Assembly: GCA_965656445.1 (NCBI GenBank)
Contig: CBFHKO010000001.1
Location: 879,070-943,069, forward strand
Direction: 5' to 3'
Length of the DNA: 64,000 nucleotides
DNA from: JAHEJA01 sp965656445
GTDB taxonomy: Bacteria; Pseudomonadota; Alphaproteobacteria; Rhodobacterales; Rhodobacteraceae
Below the pieces are notes generated by a model. It saw only the letters and a list, made by a program, of their open reading frames with translations, made no database searches and was not told where the DNA came from. Position numbers and translations under genes: made by a program. Below, piece after piece: positions 34,037 to 42,138 of the stretch (position 1 is its first letter; the number at the start of each line of letters is the position of its first letter).

Positions 34037-34846
34037 TCAAGACTTTTCAGCCGTGCCCAACATCGTCTGCATCATGGCTGAATTGGGATCAGCTAGTGGA
34101 TCGATCACATCAAAGTGGTGTTTGCCTTCAAGAACGCTTAACTGACACCCCCACGCCTCAGAGAGCCATCTTGCCTGATCCAAAAACGCAGGGCGCTCAT
34201 CGGCACCAACAAAACACGTCACCTTTTTCCCTGAATAGGGAATGAGCGCAGGACTTTCATCAATTGCATCAGCTTCAGTAAGCTTGAACTTTTCATTCAT
34301 CGCTGTGTGTCTCAGCGGCCTTAGATCAGACACAGGCGAAATAGGGCACACATGCCGAATACGCGCAAAAGTTTTGGTCGTGAGAACACCCTCACAACAA
34401 AGACGCGCCACTAAATGCCCGCCAGCAGAATGGCCCGACAAAACGATGTCTCCGTCATAACGCTGTGCACTCTGTTCGACGGCTGCAGCGATTTGTTGCG
34501 TGATTTGCGCAATGGAAACAGTGGGGCACAGATCATAGCTCGGCATCACAACCCGCCATCCTGCATCAAGCGCACCTTGGGCAAAATGAGACCAATGTGA
34601 CCGATCAAACCTAAGCCAATATCCCCCATGCACAAATACAAACGTCCCCTTTGCCACCCCAATTGGGCGAAATTCATCATAAACCTGACGGGCAGAAGGG
34701 CCATAAGGAACCGCCAAGGTACAGCGATCTTGCTTGATTAAATCCTTACGAAAGGCCTCAGCTTCAGCTGTCCATCGTTCAATATATTGGTCCGCATTGG
34801 GGATATATGCGGCATTCGCATAAGCGTCATCGTAGTCCAATTCCAT
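34037..34846 (-). CDS. Alpha/beta hydrolase, kynurenine formamidase (arylformamidase)-like
   Basis: A 269-residue hydrolase. The oxyanion motif HGGYW (73-77) is typical of the kynurenine formamidase/arylformamidase group; the nucleophile is S140 in SGHSAGGH; the acid and histidine are probably in CFVGADERPAF and EGKHHFDVI. The N-terminus (DYDDAYANAAYIPNAD) is also like arylformamidases. No tryptophan-catabolic gene is in the window, and the gene stands upstream of creatinase on the same strand, so hydrolysis of another formamide or ester is just as possible. Cytoplasmic, no signal peptide. Confidence 0.82.
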   Translation of the reverse strand: MELDYDDAYANAAYIPNADQYIERWTAEAEAFRKDLIKQDRCTLAVPYGPSARQVYDEFRPIGVAKGTFVFVHGGYWLRFDRSHWSHFAQGALDAGWRVVMPSYDLCPTVSIAQITQQIAAAVEQSAQRYDGDIVLSGHSAGGHLVARLCCEGVLTTKTFARIRHVCPISPVSDLRPLRHTAMNEKFKLTEADAIDESPALIPYSGKKVTCFVGADERPAFLDQARWLSEAWGCQLSVLEGKHHFDVIDPLADPNSAMMQTMLGTAEKS

Positions 34847-34928
34847 AACCTCACGTCAGAATCTCTGGACAAACTAAGTCAGAATTGCTTTGGCTATGCC
34901 AACAGTATTTCTATGTGAGGAAGAAAAT

Positions 34929-36407
34929 ATGTCAGATCAAGCAACCAATCTTGCGAGCCTACTCAAAGACCCAAGCCTCCTTGTCACCCAAGGCTACCTT
35001 GCTGGGGACTGGGTCGATGGTGAGGACGGTGCGACGTTTGACGTCACGAACCCCGCGCGTGGGGATGTCATTGCACAGGTTGCGGATTTCAGCCGCGCTC
35101 AGACATCGCAGGCGATTGCGCGCGCTGAAAAAGCACAAAAAGAATGGGCCGCCTTCACAGGAAAAGAGCGCAGCATTATTTTGCGTCGGTGGTTTGATCT
35201 TATGATGGAAAACGCGGATGATTTGGCCATTATCCTCACCGCTGAACAAGGCAAGCCATTGGCCGAGGCAAAAGGCGAGATCGGATATGGTGCGTCTTTC
35301 ATTGAATTCTTCGCCGAAGAAGCCAAGCGGATTTATGGCGAAACCATCCCAGGACACCAACGCGATAAACGTATCACAGTGATGAAACAACCCATCGGCG
35401 TGGCGGCCTCCATTACGCCTTGGAATTTCCCAAATGCGATGATCACGCGCAAGGCAGCTCCTGCTTTGGCGGCTGGATGTGCCTTTGTCGCGCGCCCCGC
35501 AGCTGAGACCCCCCTTTCAGCTCTGGTCATGGGCGTTCTGGCGGATCGTGCAGGCATTCCAAAAGGCGTTTTGTCGATTATCCCGTCATCCCGCTCTTCG
35601 GAGATCGGCAAGGAATTCTGTGAAAACCCAACCGTTCGCAAACTGACCTTTACAGGATCAACCGAAGTTGGTCGTATTTTGCTCCGCCAAGCGGCAGATA
35701 GCGTTATGAAATGTTCCATGGAATTGGGGGGAAATGCACCTTTTATCGTATTTGATGACGCAGACTTAGATGCTGCAGTCGAAGGCGCAATCATGTGCAA
35801 ATTCCGCAACAATGGTCAAACTTGCGTCTGCGCCAACCGTATTTACGTTCAATCCGGTGTCTATGATGAATTTGCAAAACGCCTTGCGGATGCTGTTTCA
35901 AAAATGAAGGTCGGCGATGGTCTCGAAGATGGAACTGCTTTGGGTCCATTGATCAACACAGACGCGATCCAGAAAGTCCATGACCATATCGCAGACGCCA
36001 CATCAAAAGGGGCAAGCGTCATTTTGGGCGGCGAGACCAATATGGGTGCGGGTAACTTTATCAATCCAACGATTGTAACAGGGGCAACCCGTGACATGGC
36101 CGTTGCCACAGAAGAAACCTTTGGCCCCTTTGCACCCTTGTTCAAATTCGAAAACGAAGACGAAGTGATCGAGCTTGCCAATGACACGATCTTTGGCCTT
36201 GCCTCCTATTTCTACGCCAAAGACCTCAGCCGCGTTTACAAAGTCGCCGAAGCCTTGGAATATGGCATTGTTGGTGTGAACACAGGTATCATCTCAACAG
36301 AGGTCGCGCCCTTTGGCGGTATCAAACAATCAGGTTTGGGCCGAGAAGGCAGCCATCACGGCATAGAGGACTATCTCGAGATGAAATACGTTTGCATGTC
36401 TGTTTAA
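34929..36407 (+). CDS. gabD: NAD(P)-dependent succinate-semialdehyde dehydrogenase
   Basis: Aldehyde dehydrogenase superfamily enzyme that oxidises succinate semialdehyde to succinate. Start MSDQATNLAS (ATG 34929, GAGGAAG upstream), 492 residues. The catalytic cysteine is C299 in NNGQTCVCANR, with a second cysteine two residues on as in GabD; the general base is in MELGGNAPF (E265). TPWNFP (163-168) and FTGSTEVG (241-248) are cofactor motifs. GabD-type enzymes serve GABA and related degradation. A strong terminator follows. Confidence 0.9.
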   Translation: MSDQATNLASLLKDPSLLVTQGYLAGDWVDGEDGATFDVTNPARGDVIAQVADFSRAQTSQAIARAEKAQKEWAAFTGKERSIILRRWFDLMMENADDLAIILTAEQGKPLAEAKGEIGYGASFIEFFAEEAKRIYGETIPGHQRDKRITVMKQPIGVAASITPWNFPNAMITRKAAPALAAGCAFVARPAAETPLSALVMGVLADRAGIPKGVLSIIPSSRSSEIGKEFCENPTVRKLTFTGSTEVGRILLRQAADSVMKCSMELGGNAPFIVFDDADLDAAVEGAIMCKFRNNGQTCVCANRIYVQSGVYDEFAKRLADAVSKMKVGDGLEDGTALGPLINTDAIQKVHDHIADATSKGASVILGGETNMGAGNFINPTIVTGATRDMAVATEETFGPFAPLFKFENEDEVIELANDTIFGLASYFYAKDLSRVYKVAEALEYGIVGVNTGIISTEVAPFGGIKQSGLGREGSHHGIEDYLEMKYVCMSV

Positions 36408-36415
36408 TGTAAATA

Positions 36416-36451
36416 GGCCTCGTTCCACATTATTTTGAACGAGGCCCTTTT
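36416..36451 (+). terminator. Intrinsic terminator after gabD
   Basis: Perfect 10-bp stem GGCCTCGTTC / GAACGAGGCC with an 11-nt A/T-rich loop, followed by CTTTTC. It lies 9 nt after the gabD stop. Confidence 0.88.
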
Positions 36452-36466
36452 CAGCAAGGCCCCTTG

Positions 36467-37363
36467 ATGCAAACGCAAATGACACTTTCCAGTTGGATGC
36501 TTCTTCTCTTTTTATCAGCAATCTGGGGCGGCTCTTTCTTTTTCAATGGTGTCCTTGTTCTCGAGCTTCCTACTCTCACAATTGTTGCCCTGAGGGTAAG
36601 TTTGGCCGCACTCTTCTTGTGGGGCTATGTTTTCGCCAAAGGAGTGAACGTTCCAAAAGACAAAGACCTCTGGATCGCATTAGCAACGCTGGGCCTCATT
36701 AATAATGCAATCCCGTTCGGGCTAATTGTTTATGCACAAGCGTCGATATCTTCAGGCCTCGCTTCAGTGCTAAATGCAACAACGCCGCTTTTTACCATAT
36801 TAATTGCAGGAACTCTTTTATCGGATGAGCGGTTCTCTGGACCCAAAATATTGGGGGTCGCAATTGGATTTCTTGGCGTAATCGTTATGATTGGGACCTC
36901 TGCTCTCCAAGGGGCTGAGCAAAATCTAATCGCCCAAATCGCAAGCTTGGGGGCAGCAGTGTCTTATGGGTTCGCCGCCACGTTCGGTCGTAGGTTTGCC
37001 CGCCTGGGCATTCATCCAATCGTTGTTGCAACGGGGCAAGTGACATGCTCATCTCTCTTGCTTTGGCCATTGGCGTTTTGGATAGATGCCCCCTTAAATT
37101 TACCAATGCCAGGAGCATCTGTGTGGTGGTCCATGATCGGATTGGCACTGTTTTCAACATCGCTTGCATATGTTGTCTATTTCAAACTTTTGGAAACAGT
37201 CGGGGCAACTAATCTGTCGATGGTGACATTTCTTGTTCCTGTTTCCGCTATCCTCTTGGGGCTGGTATTTTTGGATGAATCCCTGTCCACGGTCCAACTT
37301 ATTGGGATGTTCCTAATTGCGCTTGGCCTCGCTTTAATCGACGGGCGTTTAATCAAGCGTTGA
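36467..37363 (+). CDS. DMT-superfamily transporter, EamA type
   Basis: Inner-membrane transporter with ten hydrophobic helices in two EamA repeats (about 10-140 and 150-290), 298 residues. The first helix (LLLFLSAIWGGSFFFNGVLV) and IPFGLIVYAQASISSGLASVLNATTP motif are typical; the second repeat ends LGLVFLDESLSTVQLIGMFLIALG. I start at ATG 36467; an ATG four codons later would also serve. Substrate unknown. It follows the gabD terminator and precedes truB. It differs clearly in sequence from the other DMT transporter at 1-753. Confidence 0.88.
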   Translation: MQTQMTLSSWMLLLFLSAIWGGSFFFNGVLVLELPTLTIVALRVSLAALFLWGYVFAKGVNVPKDKDLWIALATLGLINNAIPFGLIVYAQASISSGLASVLNATTPLFTILIAGTLLSDERFSGPKILGVAIGFLGVIVMIGTSALQGAEQNLIAQIASLGAAVSYGFAATFGRRFARLGIHPIVVATGQVTCSSLLLWPLAFWIDAPLNLPMPGASVWWSMIGLALFSTSLAYVVYFKLLETVGATNLSMVTFLVPVSAILLGLVFLDESLSTVQLIGMFLIALGLALIDGRLIKR

Positions 37364-37418
37364 CGAACTCTTTCGCATTTTGTAGGCGCTGATCTTCAGT
37401 TTGCAAAACAGGTGACAC

Positions 37419-38327
37419 ATGGGACGCACACGAAAAGGTCGTGATATATCGGGCTGGCTTATTGTTGATAAGCCAGCAGGAATGACATCGACCTCTGTCG
37501 TGAACAAAGTCAAATGGGCCTTGGGCGCGAAAAAAGCGGGACATGCAGGCACCTTGGACCCAGAGGCAACTGGTGTCCTCGCGATTGCTTTGGGTGAGGC
37601 GACAAAAACGGTGCCTTATATTACCGACGCTCTGAAGGCCTATGAATTTTCAGTGCGCCTCGGTCAGTCCACCAATACGGATGATGCAGAAGGCGAAGTC
37701 CTTCAATCAAGTGATGCGCGCCCAGATGATGCAGATATCAAAGCGGCTTTGGGCAAATTCGTTGGCGACATTATGCAAGTCCCTCCCAAGTTTTCAGCCG
37801 TGAAAATCGACGGTCAACGCGCGTATAAATTAGCCCGCGATGGCGAAGACGTTGAGATTCAGGCCCGTCCCTTGTGGGTTGAGGAATTGGTCATGACGGA
37901 TCGTCCGGATGCGGATCATGTGACCTTGGAAATGACCTGCGGCAAAGGTGGGTATGTTCGATCCATCGCGCGTGATCTTGGCACTGAACTGGAGTGTTTT
38001 GGACATGTTCAATGGCTCCGCCGCATTTGGTCCGGCCCCTTTGAGGCCGAGAACGGGATTACCGTCGAAACGATCGACGCCCTTGCAAAATCGCCTGAGC
38101 TGGACAATCACCTTTTGCCGCTTGAGCTGGGTTTATCGGACCTTCCTGAGCTTCGCTGTTCTGCTGAAGCGGCCGCCAAGATGCGCAATGGGAACCCTGC
38201 AATGGTGATCGCATCAAACGTGGACTACGGTGACGAATGCTGGGCTTCACTTGATGGTAAAGCCGTCGCAGTCGGCGTCTATAAATCGGGTGAACTTCAC
38301 CCGTCTCGTGTCTTTGCTGCCGTTTAA
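37419..38327 (+). CDS. truB: tRNA pseudouridine(55) synthase
   Basis: Makes pseudouridine 55 in the T-loop of tRNAs. Length 302 residues. The catalytic aspartate is D47 in GHAGTLDPEATG; GWLIVDKPAGMTS and CGKGGYVRSIARDLG are family motifs. A C-terminal extension (about 240-302) resembles a PUA-like region, LRCSAEAAAKMRNGNPAMV. It belongs to the truB - rpsO - pnp neighbourhood known in many bacteria, but here several genes separate it from rpsO. Its stop overlaps a short convergent ORF by 4 nt. Confidence 0.95.
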   Translation: MGRTRKGRDISGWLIVDKPAGMTSTSVVNKVKWALGAKKAGHAGTLDPEATGVLAIALGEATKTVPYITDALKAYEFSVRLGQSTNTDDAEGEVLQSSDARPDDADIKAALGKFVGDIMQVPPKFSAVKIDGQRAYKLARDGEDVEIQARPLWVEELVMTDRPDADHVTLEMTCGKGGYVRSIARDLGTELECFGHVQWLRRIWSGPFEAENGITVETIDALAKSPELDNHLLPLELGLSDLPELRCSAEAAAKMRNGNPAMVIASNVDYGDECWASLDGKAVAVGVYKSGELHPSRVFAAV

Positions 38328-38407
38328 TCCTCTTCTTGGATCGGTCCCCAGCCAAGAAAAATAGCAACACAACAGAAAACCAAAGCAAAAATAACCAAAC
38401 TATTCAT
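38324..38407 (-). CDS. Possible 27-residue membrane peptide
   Basis: A short reading frame: ATG 38407, hydrophobic stretch LVIFALVFCCVAIFLGW (about residues 4-20), then an acidic tail ending EED. A ribosome binding site (AAAGGG) lies 7 nt upstream, and the stop overlaps the truB stop by 4 nt as in five other convergent pairs of the window. One membrane helix with a short charged tail is the usual form of bacterial small membrane proteins. No family is recognised and chance cannot be excluded. Confidence 0.45.
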   Translation of the reverse strand: MNSLVIFALVFCCVAIFLGWGPIQEED

Positions 38408-38543
38408 TTCTAACCCTTTCAGGATTTAAATGACAGGAGTGTGACATGAGTTTGCCTATCGATATAGGCAGGTATTCCTGCCTGAATTGGCAAAATTGCA
38501 AAACATGATTGCAAAGCTGGCCAGCTACAGACAGATATAGATC

Positions 38544-39059
38544 ATGATTGAAAGATGTTTCCAAAAAGACGATGCCGCCTCTGTCGCGCTCTATTCTGAC
38601 TGCGAACGATATCGCTACAGCCTCACACGAGAATGGGACGTCTTGGGTCGCAAAGTGCATTTCATCATGCTGAACCCATCAACCGCGACAGAACGCCAGA
38701 ATGACCCAACCGTAGAGCGATGCGAACGACGCGCACGGGCCTTGGGGTTTGGAGCGTTCAGAGTGACAAATATCTTTGCATGGCGCGATACAAATCCCAA
38801 AAACATGAAGGCTGCCAAGGACCCCGTCGGCCCCCTAAACGATGATGCCATCCAAGAGGGTTGCACATGGGCAGACCAAATTATCGCCGCTTGGGGGTCC
38901 CATGGGGCACACTTAGAGCGCGGAATGGCGGTCCGAGACATGCTTGCCACGTCAAATGTCCCTGTCTTTCATTTAGGATTGACCAAAAACGGTCACCCCA
39001 AACATCCCCTTTATATCTCGTATTCGGAACAACCACAGAGGTGGACTTTCAATGACTGA
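38544..39059 (+). CDS. DUF1643 domain-containing protein
   Basis: A 171-residue cytoplasmic protein covering the DUF1643 family from end to end. Landmarks are HFIMLNPSTATERQNDPTVERC (about 39-60, given here only as the family hallmark), TNIFAWRDTNP and IIAAWGSHGAH, and LGLTKNGHPKHPLYI near the C-terminus. The function of DUF1643 is not known; members occur in bacteria and phages. The gene overlaps the following DUF5665 gene by 8 nt, so the two are translationally coupled. Confidence 0.88.
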   Translation: MIERCFQKDDAASVALYSDCERYRYSLTREWDVLGRKVHFIMLNPSTATERQNDPTVERCERRARALGFGAFRVTNIFAWRDTNPKNMKAAKDPVGPLNDDAIQEGCTWADQIIAAWGSHGAHLERGMAVRDMLATSNVPVFHLGLTKNGHPKHPLYISYSEQPQRWTFND

Positions 39060-39312
39060 GAAAACGCCCACAGATCGGCTGGCCGACGCCATCGAGGAGT
39101 TAAATGATCACAAGCTCATCCGCGACTATTCGTCGACATGGCGTCTCATGTGGCTCAATTTTCTACGCGGATTGGCCTTCGGACTCGGGTCCGTTATCGG
39201 GGCAACGCTCTTGGTCTATATCGTTATTCAGACCCTCGCCCAGATCGAATTTATTCCCATCTTGGGCGATTGGGCAATCCAAATCATAGACCAGATCGAA
39301 ACCCGTCGTTAA
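39052..39312 (+). CDS. DUF5665 small membrane protein
   Basis: An 86-residue protein with a charged N-terminal helix (TDRLADAIEELNDHKLIRDY) followed by LMWLNFLRGLAFGLGSVIG and a membrane helix ATLLVYIVIQTLAQI, the layout of DUF5665 proteins. Function unknown; probably anchored in the inner membrane with the N-terminus in the cytoplasm. It overlaps DUF1643 by 8 nt. Confidence 0.82.
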   Translation: MTEKTPTDRLADAIEELNDHKLIRDYSSTWRLMWLNFLRGLAFGLGSVIGATLLVYIVIQTLAQIEFIPILGDWAIQIIDQIETRR

Positions 39313-39386
39313 CCAATCTCGCAACTTTCCATTGCCCAACCCTGCGCAGATGCGAACAATAGGCACGGGTTGTGAAAGGTGGCGTG

Positions 39387-40292
39387 ATGTTTTTGTTAGC
39401 AAGTCTTATGGGCATGATGATTTTGGGCGGATTTTCAATCTCGCTCGAGGGCGAAACCGACATGGACGACCTCGCTCAAGAGCCGCAAGATGAGGAAGTC
39501 GATCGCACGAACGCAGATCAACTCATGCAAATGCCACCATCTAGTAACGTCTCCGACGTGATCTGGGGGTCACATATGGACGATATGATCGATGGGTTGA
39601 ATGGGGACGACCAAATCAATGGCTACGACGGACATGACACGCTGTTTGGTGCCCGAGGTGAGGATCATTTGATTGGCGACGACGGAAATGACAGCCTGAG
39701 CGGAGGCCTTGATAATGATACACTTGAGGGCAGCGATGGGAATGACACCTTAGCTGGGGACAGCGGGCAAGATCACTTATCTGGCGGTTTTGGACTTGAT
39801 GCTCTTTACGGAGGGGATGGCAACGACGTTCTAACCGGTGGACAAGGCCAAGATGCGCTTGATGGTGGCACAGGCGATGACTCTTTGCATGGGAATGATG
39901 GCGGGGACACTCTCTCCGCCGGTGCGGGCCGCGACGTGCTGTTTGGCGGAGATGGAGAGGATGACTTAGATGGGGGTGACGATCTCGACACAGACTACGT
40001 CAATGGCGGTGACGGGAATGATACGTTGATCGCCCGATCAAACGACGTTCTGAGTGGGGGCAAAGGACAGGATACGTTCATCTATACATCGACCACGACT
40101 GCCGAAATTACTGACTTTGAAACTGGGGTTGATAAAATTCTTCTGAACATTGATGACACGGCTTTTGATGGGTCGATCTCAATTGATAAATTGGAAAACG
40201 ATCTCTATCAAATCAATTTGGACGGAACGCCTATCGCTTCGGTTTTGTCCACACACATAATTGATCTCACTGACATAGATATCAAACGATGA
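39387..40292 (+). CDS. RTX-type calcium-binding repeat protein
   Basis: A 301-residue acidic protein. A hydrophobic N-terminal segment (MFLLASLMGMMILGGFSISL) is followed by an acidic linker and then about 16 imperfect nonapeptide repeats of the GGxGxDxLx kind (about 55-225), such as GGDGNDVLTGGQGQDAL, which fold as calcium-filled beta-rolls. The C-terminus (TTTAEITDFETGVDKILL) resembles the end domain of secreted RTX proteins. The N-terminal hydrophobic helix is unusual because type I substrates normally carry only a C-terminal signal; it suggests Sec export or membrane anchoring. ATG 39387 is favoured by AAAGGTGG; a GTG five codons upstream is possible. No type I secretion genes are nearby. 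Confidence 0.85.
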   Translation: MFLLASLMGMMILGGFSISLEGETDMDDLAQEPQDEEVDRTNADQLMQMPPSSNVSDVIWGSHMDDMIDGLNGDDQINGYDGHDTLFGARGEDHLIGDDGNDSLSGGLDNDTLEGSDGNDTLAGDSGQDHLSGGFGLDALYGGDGNDVLTGGQGQDALDGGTGDDSLHGNDGGDTLSAGAGRDVLFGGDGEDDLDGGDDLDTDYVNGGDGNDTLIARSNDVLSGGKGQDTFIYTSTTTAEITDFETGVDKILLNIDDTAFDGSISIDKLENDLYQINLDGTPIASVLSTHIIDLTDIDIKR

Positions 40293-40325
40293 AGGAATCG
40301 CTTTGCATTTCCTAAAAAATTAGCT

Positions 40326-40420
40326 ATGAGCCACCGATCCAAAGCTTTTTGGATGACTACTCCATGGGCCTTGCTGGACGACATCCCGGCCTGCGCCATT
40401 AACCCTTAACTCTAAAGGAG
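40326..40420 (+). promoter_or_regulatory. Possible rpsO leader with hairpin and in-frame short ORF
   Basis: The region before rpsO contains a hairpin GCTGG-ACGACATC-CCGGC (40373-40390) and an open frame of 27 codons (ATG 40326, second ATG 40353, TAA 40407-40409) ending 17 nt before the rpsO ATG. The rpsO Shine-Dalgarno AAAGGAG is at 40414-40420. S15 often represses its own mRNA by binding leader structures. No good ribosome binding site precedes the short frame, so an RNA structure is the likelier role. Confidence 0.35.
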
Positions 40421-40426
40421 ACCCCG

Positions 40427-40696
40427 ATGTCGATTACAGCTGAAGAAAAAGCACGCGTCATGAAAGAATTCGCAACGAAAGAAGGTGACACTGGTTCACC
40501 CGAAGTTCAAGTTGCAATCCTAACATCACGCATCAACACGCTTACAGAGCACTTCAAAACCCACAAAAAAGACAACCACGGTCGCCGTGGCCTTTTGAAA
40601 ATGGTTGCTCTACGTCGTAAGCTTTTGGACTACACCAAAGCAAAAGACGTTGCGCGTTATCAAGATTTGATCAAGCGTTTGGGCATCCGCCGCTAA
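40427..40696 (+). CDS. rpsO: 30S ribosomal protein S15
   Basis: Primary 16S rRNA-binding protein of the small subunit platform; 89 residues, the standard length. It shows the canonical FATKEGDTGSPEVQVAILT and INTLTEHFKTHKKDNHGRRG segments, then RRKLLDYTK and the end LGIRR. A strong SD (AAAGGAG) precedes the ATG by 6 nt. An intrinsic terminator follows at once, so rpsO is separated from the globin pair transcriptionally, and pnp, usually its direct neighbour, is 1.5 kb downstream. Confidence 0.98.
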   Translation: MSITAEEKARVMKEFATKEGDTGSPEVQVAILTSRINTLTEHFKTHKKDNHGRRGLLKMVALRRKLLDYTKAKDVARYQDLIKRLGIRR

Positions 40697-40722
40697 ACGC
40701 ACCTCGATCACACTTGTCTCAA

Positions 40723-40745
40723 CGCCCGCCTCGTGCGGGCGTTTT
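40723..40745 (+). terminator. Intrinsic terminator after rpsO
   Basis: Stem CGCCCGC / GCGGGCG, loop CTCGT, followed by TTTT, 27 nt after the rpsO stop. Confidence 0.9.
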
Positions 40746-40880
40746 GCATTTTAGCAATGTATATATCCCTTTGCCCCCATTCCATAAGGCTTGCCCCCTA
40801 AACCAAAATCAATCAGCGACGTTCTTACAGGAGGTGAACACCAGTAGCTCAAACTGCATCGGCAACCAAAAGGTAAGAAT

Positions 40881-41294
40881 ATGCTTTCTCGCGAACAAAT
40901 TGACTCCGCAACAACAGCTGTTGCAAGCATCCCGAACATGGATGACCTTGCCGAAACATTTTACACAAATCTCTTTGAAACAGCTCCAGAGGTGAGACCC
41001 ATGTTTGGCGATGACATCAAAGACCAAGCCAAAAAATTAAGTGCGACTCTGTCTCTTGCTTTCAAAAATCTCGAAAAAATCGAAACACTCGTACCAACTC
41101 TAAAAGAAATGGGTGCAAAGCACGCAACTTACGGCGTCAAGCCAGAACATTATGGCATCGTTGCCTCCACTTTGATCGCAACAGTTGAGACTACACTTGG
41201 CCCAAAATTTGGGAGTGATGCAAAAGACAGCTTTGAAGCTATTTTGACTCTCGTAGCACAAGTCATGCTAGAAGGTGCCGCAGACGCCTCATAA
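40881..41294 (+). CDS. Single-domain globin (bacterial haemoglobin-like)
   Basis: A 137-residue globin of the flavohaemoglobin/Vitreoscilla type, without a reductase domain. The proximal haem histidine is H81 (GAKHATYGVKPEHYGIV), the B10 tyrosine is probably Y28 (ETFYTNLFE), and TAPEVRPMF is the family motif after helix B. Such globins bind O2 or NO and may scavenge or sense them. It is followed after 23 nt by a gene for a soluble protein with a chemoreceptor tip, so it may be the haem sensor of a two-protein globin-coupled system. RBS AAAGGTAAG precedes ATG 40881; a perfect AGGAGGTGA lies 44 nt upstream with no start codon behind it. Confidence 0.88.
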   Translation: MLSREQIDSATTAVASIPNMDDLAETFYTNLFETAPEVRPMFGDDIKDQAKKLSATLSLAFKNLEKIETLVPTLKEMGAKHATYGVKPEHYGIVASTLIATVETTLGPKFGSDAKDSFEAILTLVAQVMLEGAADAS

Positions 41295-41317
41295 TTTCAA
41301 TCGCGTTGGATAATCGC

Positions 41318-42004
41318 ATGACCGCTCAAACGTCGTTCCACGATGACCTCATTCACTTGGTCAATCAAAGTGGGAAACTCCGCATGCTTTCGCATCGTGC
41401 GGTCATGATGATGCTATTAGCCCAGTCCGACATTGAAAATGCCGAGAAACATCAAAATAAATTAGAAAAAGCGATCCAATTGTTTTTCGAGTTCTCGCAG
41501 CCCCTCATCGATCCTAGATCAGTCGAAGGGGACATGCGCGACTGTGCCCTTTTCCTAGCGAAGAACACAGTCTTTGACGTCGAGGATATAAATGCCGCGA
41601 AATACTTTCTCTCACAGAGCCGTGACCTGCAACAAGACGTCGTCAAATACGGCAAAATAGAAACCTTAAAGTTAAGTACTTTTGCCGACTTTGTGTCTGA
41701 AACATTGCTTGATCGCTTGAACAACATGCTTCAGGCCATTGAAAATCAAATTGCAAAAATTACGCAGAACGAGCAAACAGAGGCAGAATATAAAACTGAA
41801 ATCATCTCTCATTCGATCGACGAATTAGAAAAATCAACCAGAATGGTTTTCATGATTTCCCTTAATGCCTCGATCGAAGCATCCCGCTTAGCAAGTGAGG
41901 GGGAAGGCTTCAAGCAAATCGTACGTGAAATACGCGACCTCAGTGACAAAATGGGGCAATCCGCCGCCAAATTGAAATCACAATTGATCACGAAATCCGA
42001 CTGA
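41318..42004 (+). CDS. Soluble protein with PilJ/NIT-like N-terminus and a short chemoreceptor signalling tip
   Basis: A 228-residue helical protein with no membrane helix. Residues 16-27 (NQSGKLRMLSHR) resemble the RQRMLSQR motif in the N-terminal sensor of PilJ- and NarX-type receptors. Residues 175-215 (MISLNASIEASRLASEGEGF, then VREIRDLSDKMGQSA) are the conserved hairpin tip of methyl-accepting chemotaxis proteins, which contacts CheA and CheW. The long flanking coiled coils and HAMP of true receptors are missing. ATG 41318 is chosen; a TTG four codons upstream is possible. It is cotranscribed with the globin and may relay a haem signal; that is inference. Confidence 0.78.
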   Translation: MTAQTSFHDDLIHLVNQSGKLRMLSHRAVMMMLLAQSDIENAEKHQNKLEKAIQLFFEFSQPLIDPRSVEGDMRDCALFLAKNTVFDVEDINAAKYFLSQSRDLQQDVVKYGKIETLKLSTFADFVSETLLDRLNNMLQAIENQIAKITQNEQTEAEYKTEIISHSIDELEKSTRMVFMISLNASIEASRLASEGEGFKQIVREIRDLSDKMGQSAAKLKSQLITKSD

Positions 42005-42034
42005 TCTCCACGCTCTCCAACGCACTAAAAAATA

Positions 42035-42057
42035 GAGTGTGCCGAAGGCACTCAATT
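42035..42057 (+). terminator. Weak hairpin after the globin pair
   Basis: GAG-TG-TGCC-GAA-GGCA-CTC: TGCC pairs with GGCA and GAG with CTC, with a TG bulge, followed by AATTT. A modest terminator at best, so some read-through into pnp is possible. Confidence 0.4.
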
Positions 42058-42138
42058 TGGAAATACCCCCTCACGAACCAAGACTTCCCAAGTCGTCATT
42101 TATTCTATATACGCGCCCTATCTGAAATCAGGCGCCCG

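Noticed and set aside
38400..38660. Minus-strand frame of 86 codons before DUF1643
   Set aside because: It mostly covers the antisense of the DUF1643 start; composition is random-like and no ribosome binding site is present.
39588..40080. DNA repeats that might be a tandem repeat locus or CRISPR-like array
   Set aside because: The periodicity is due to the RTX nonapeptides of the coding sequence; units vary and there are no spacers.
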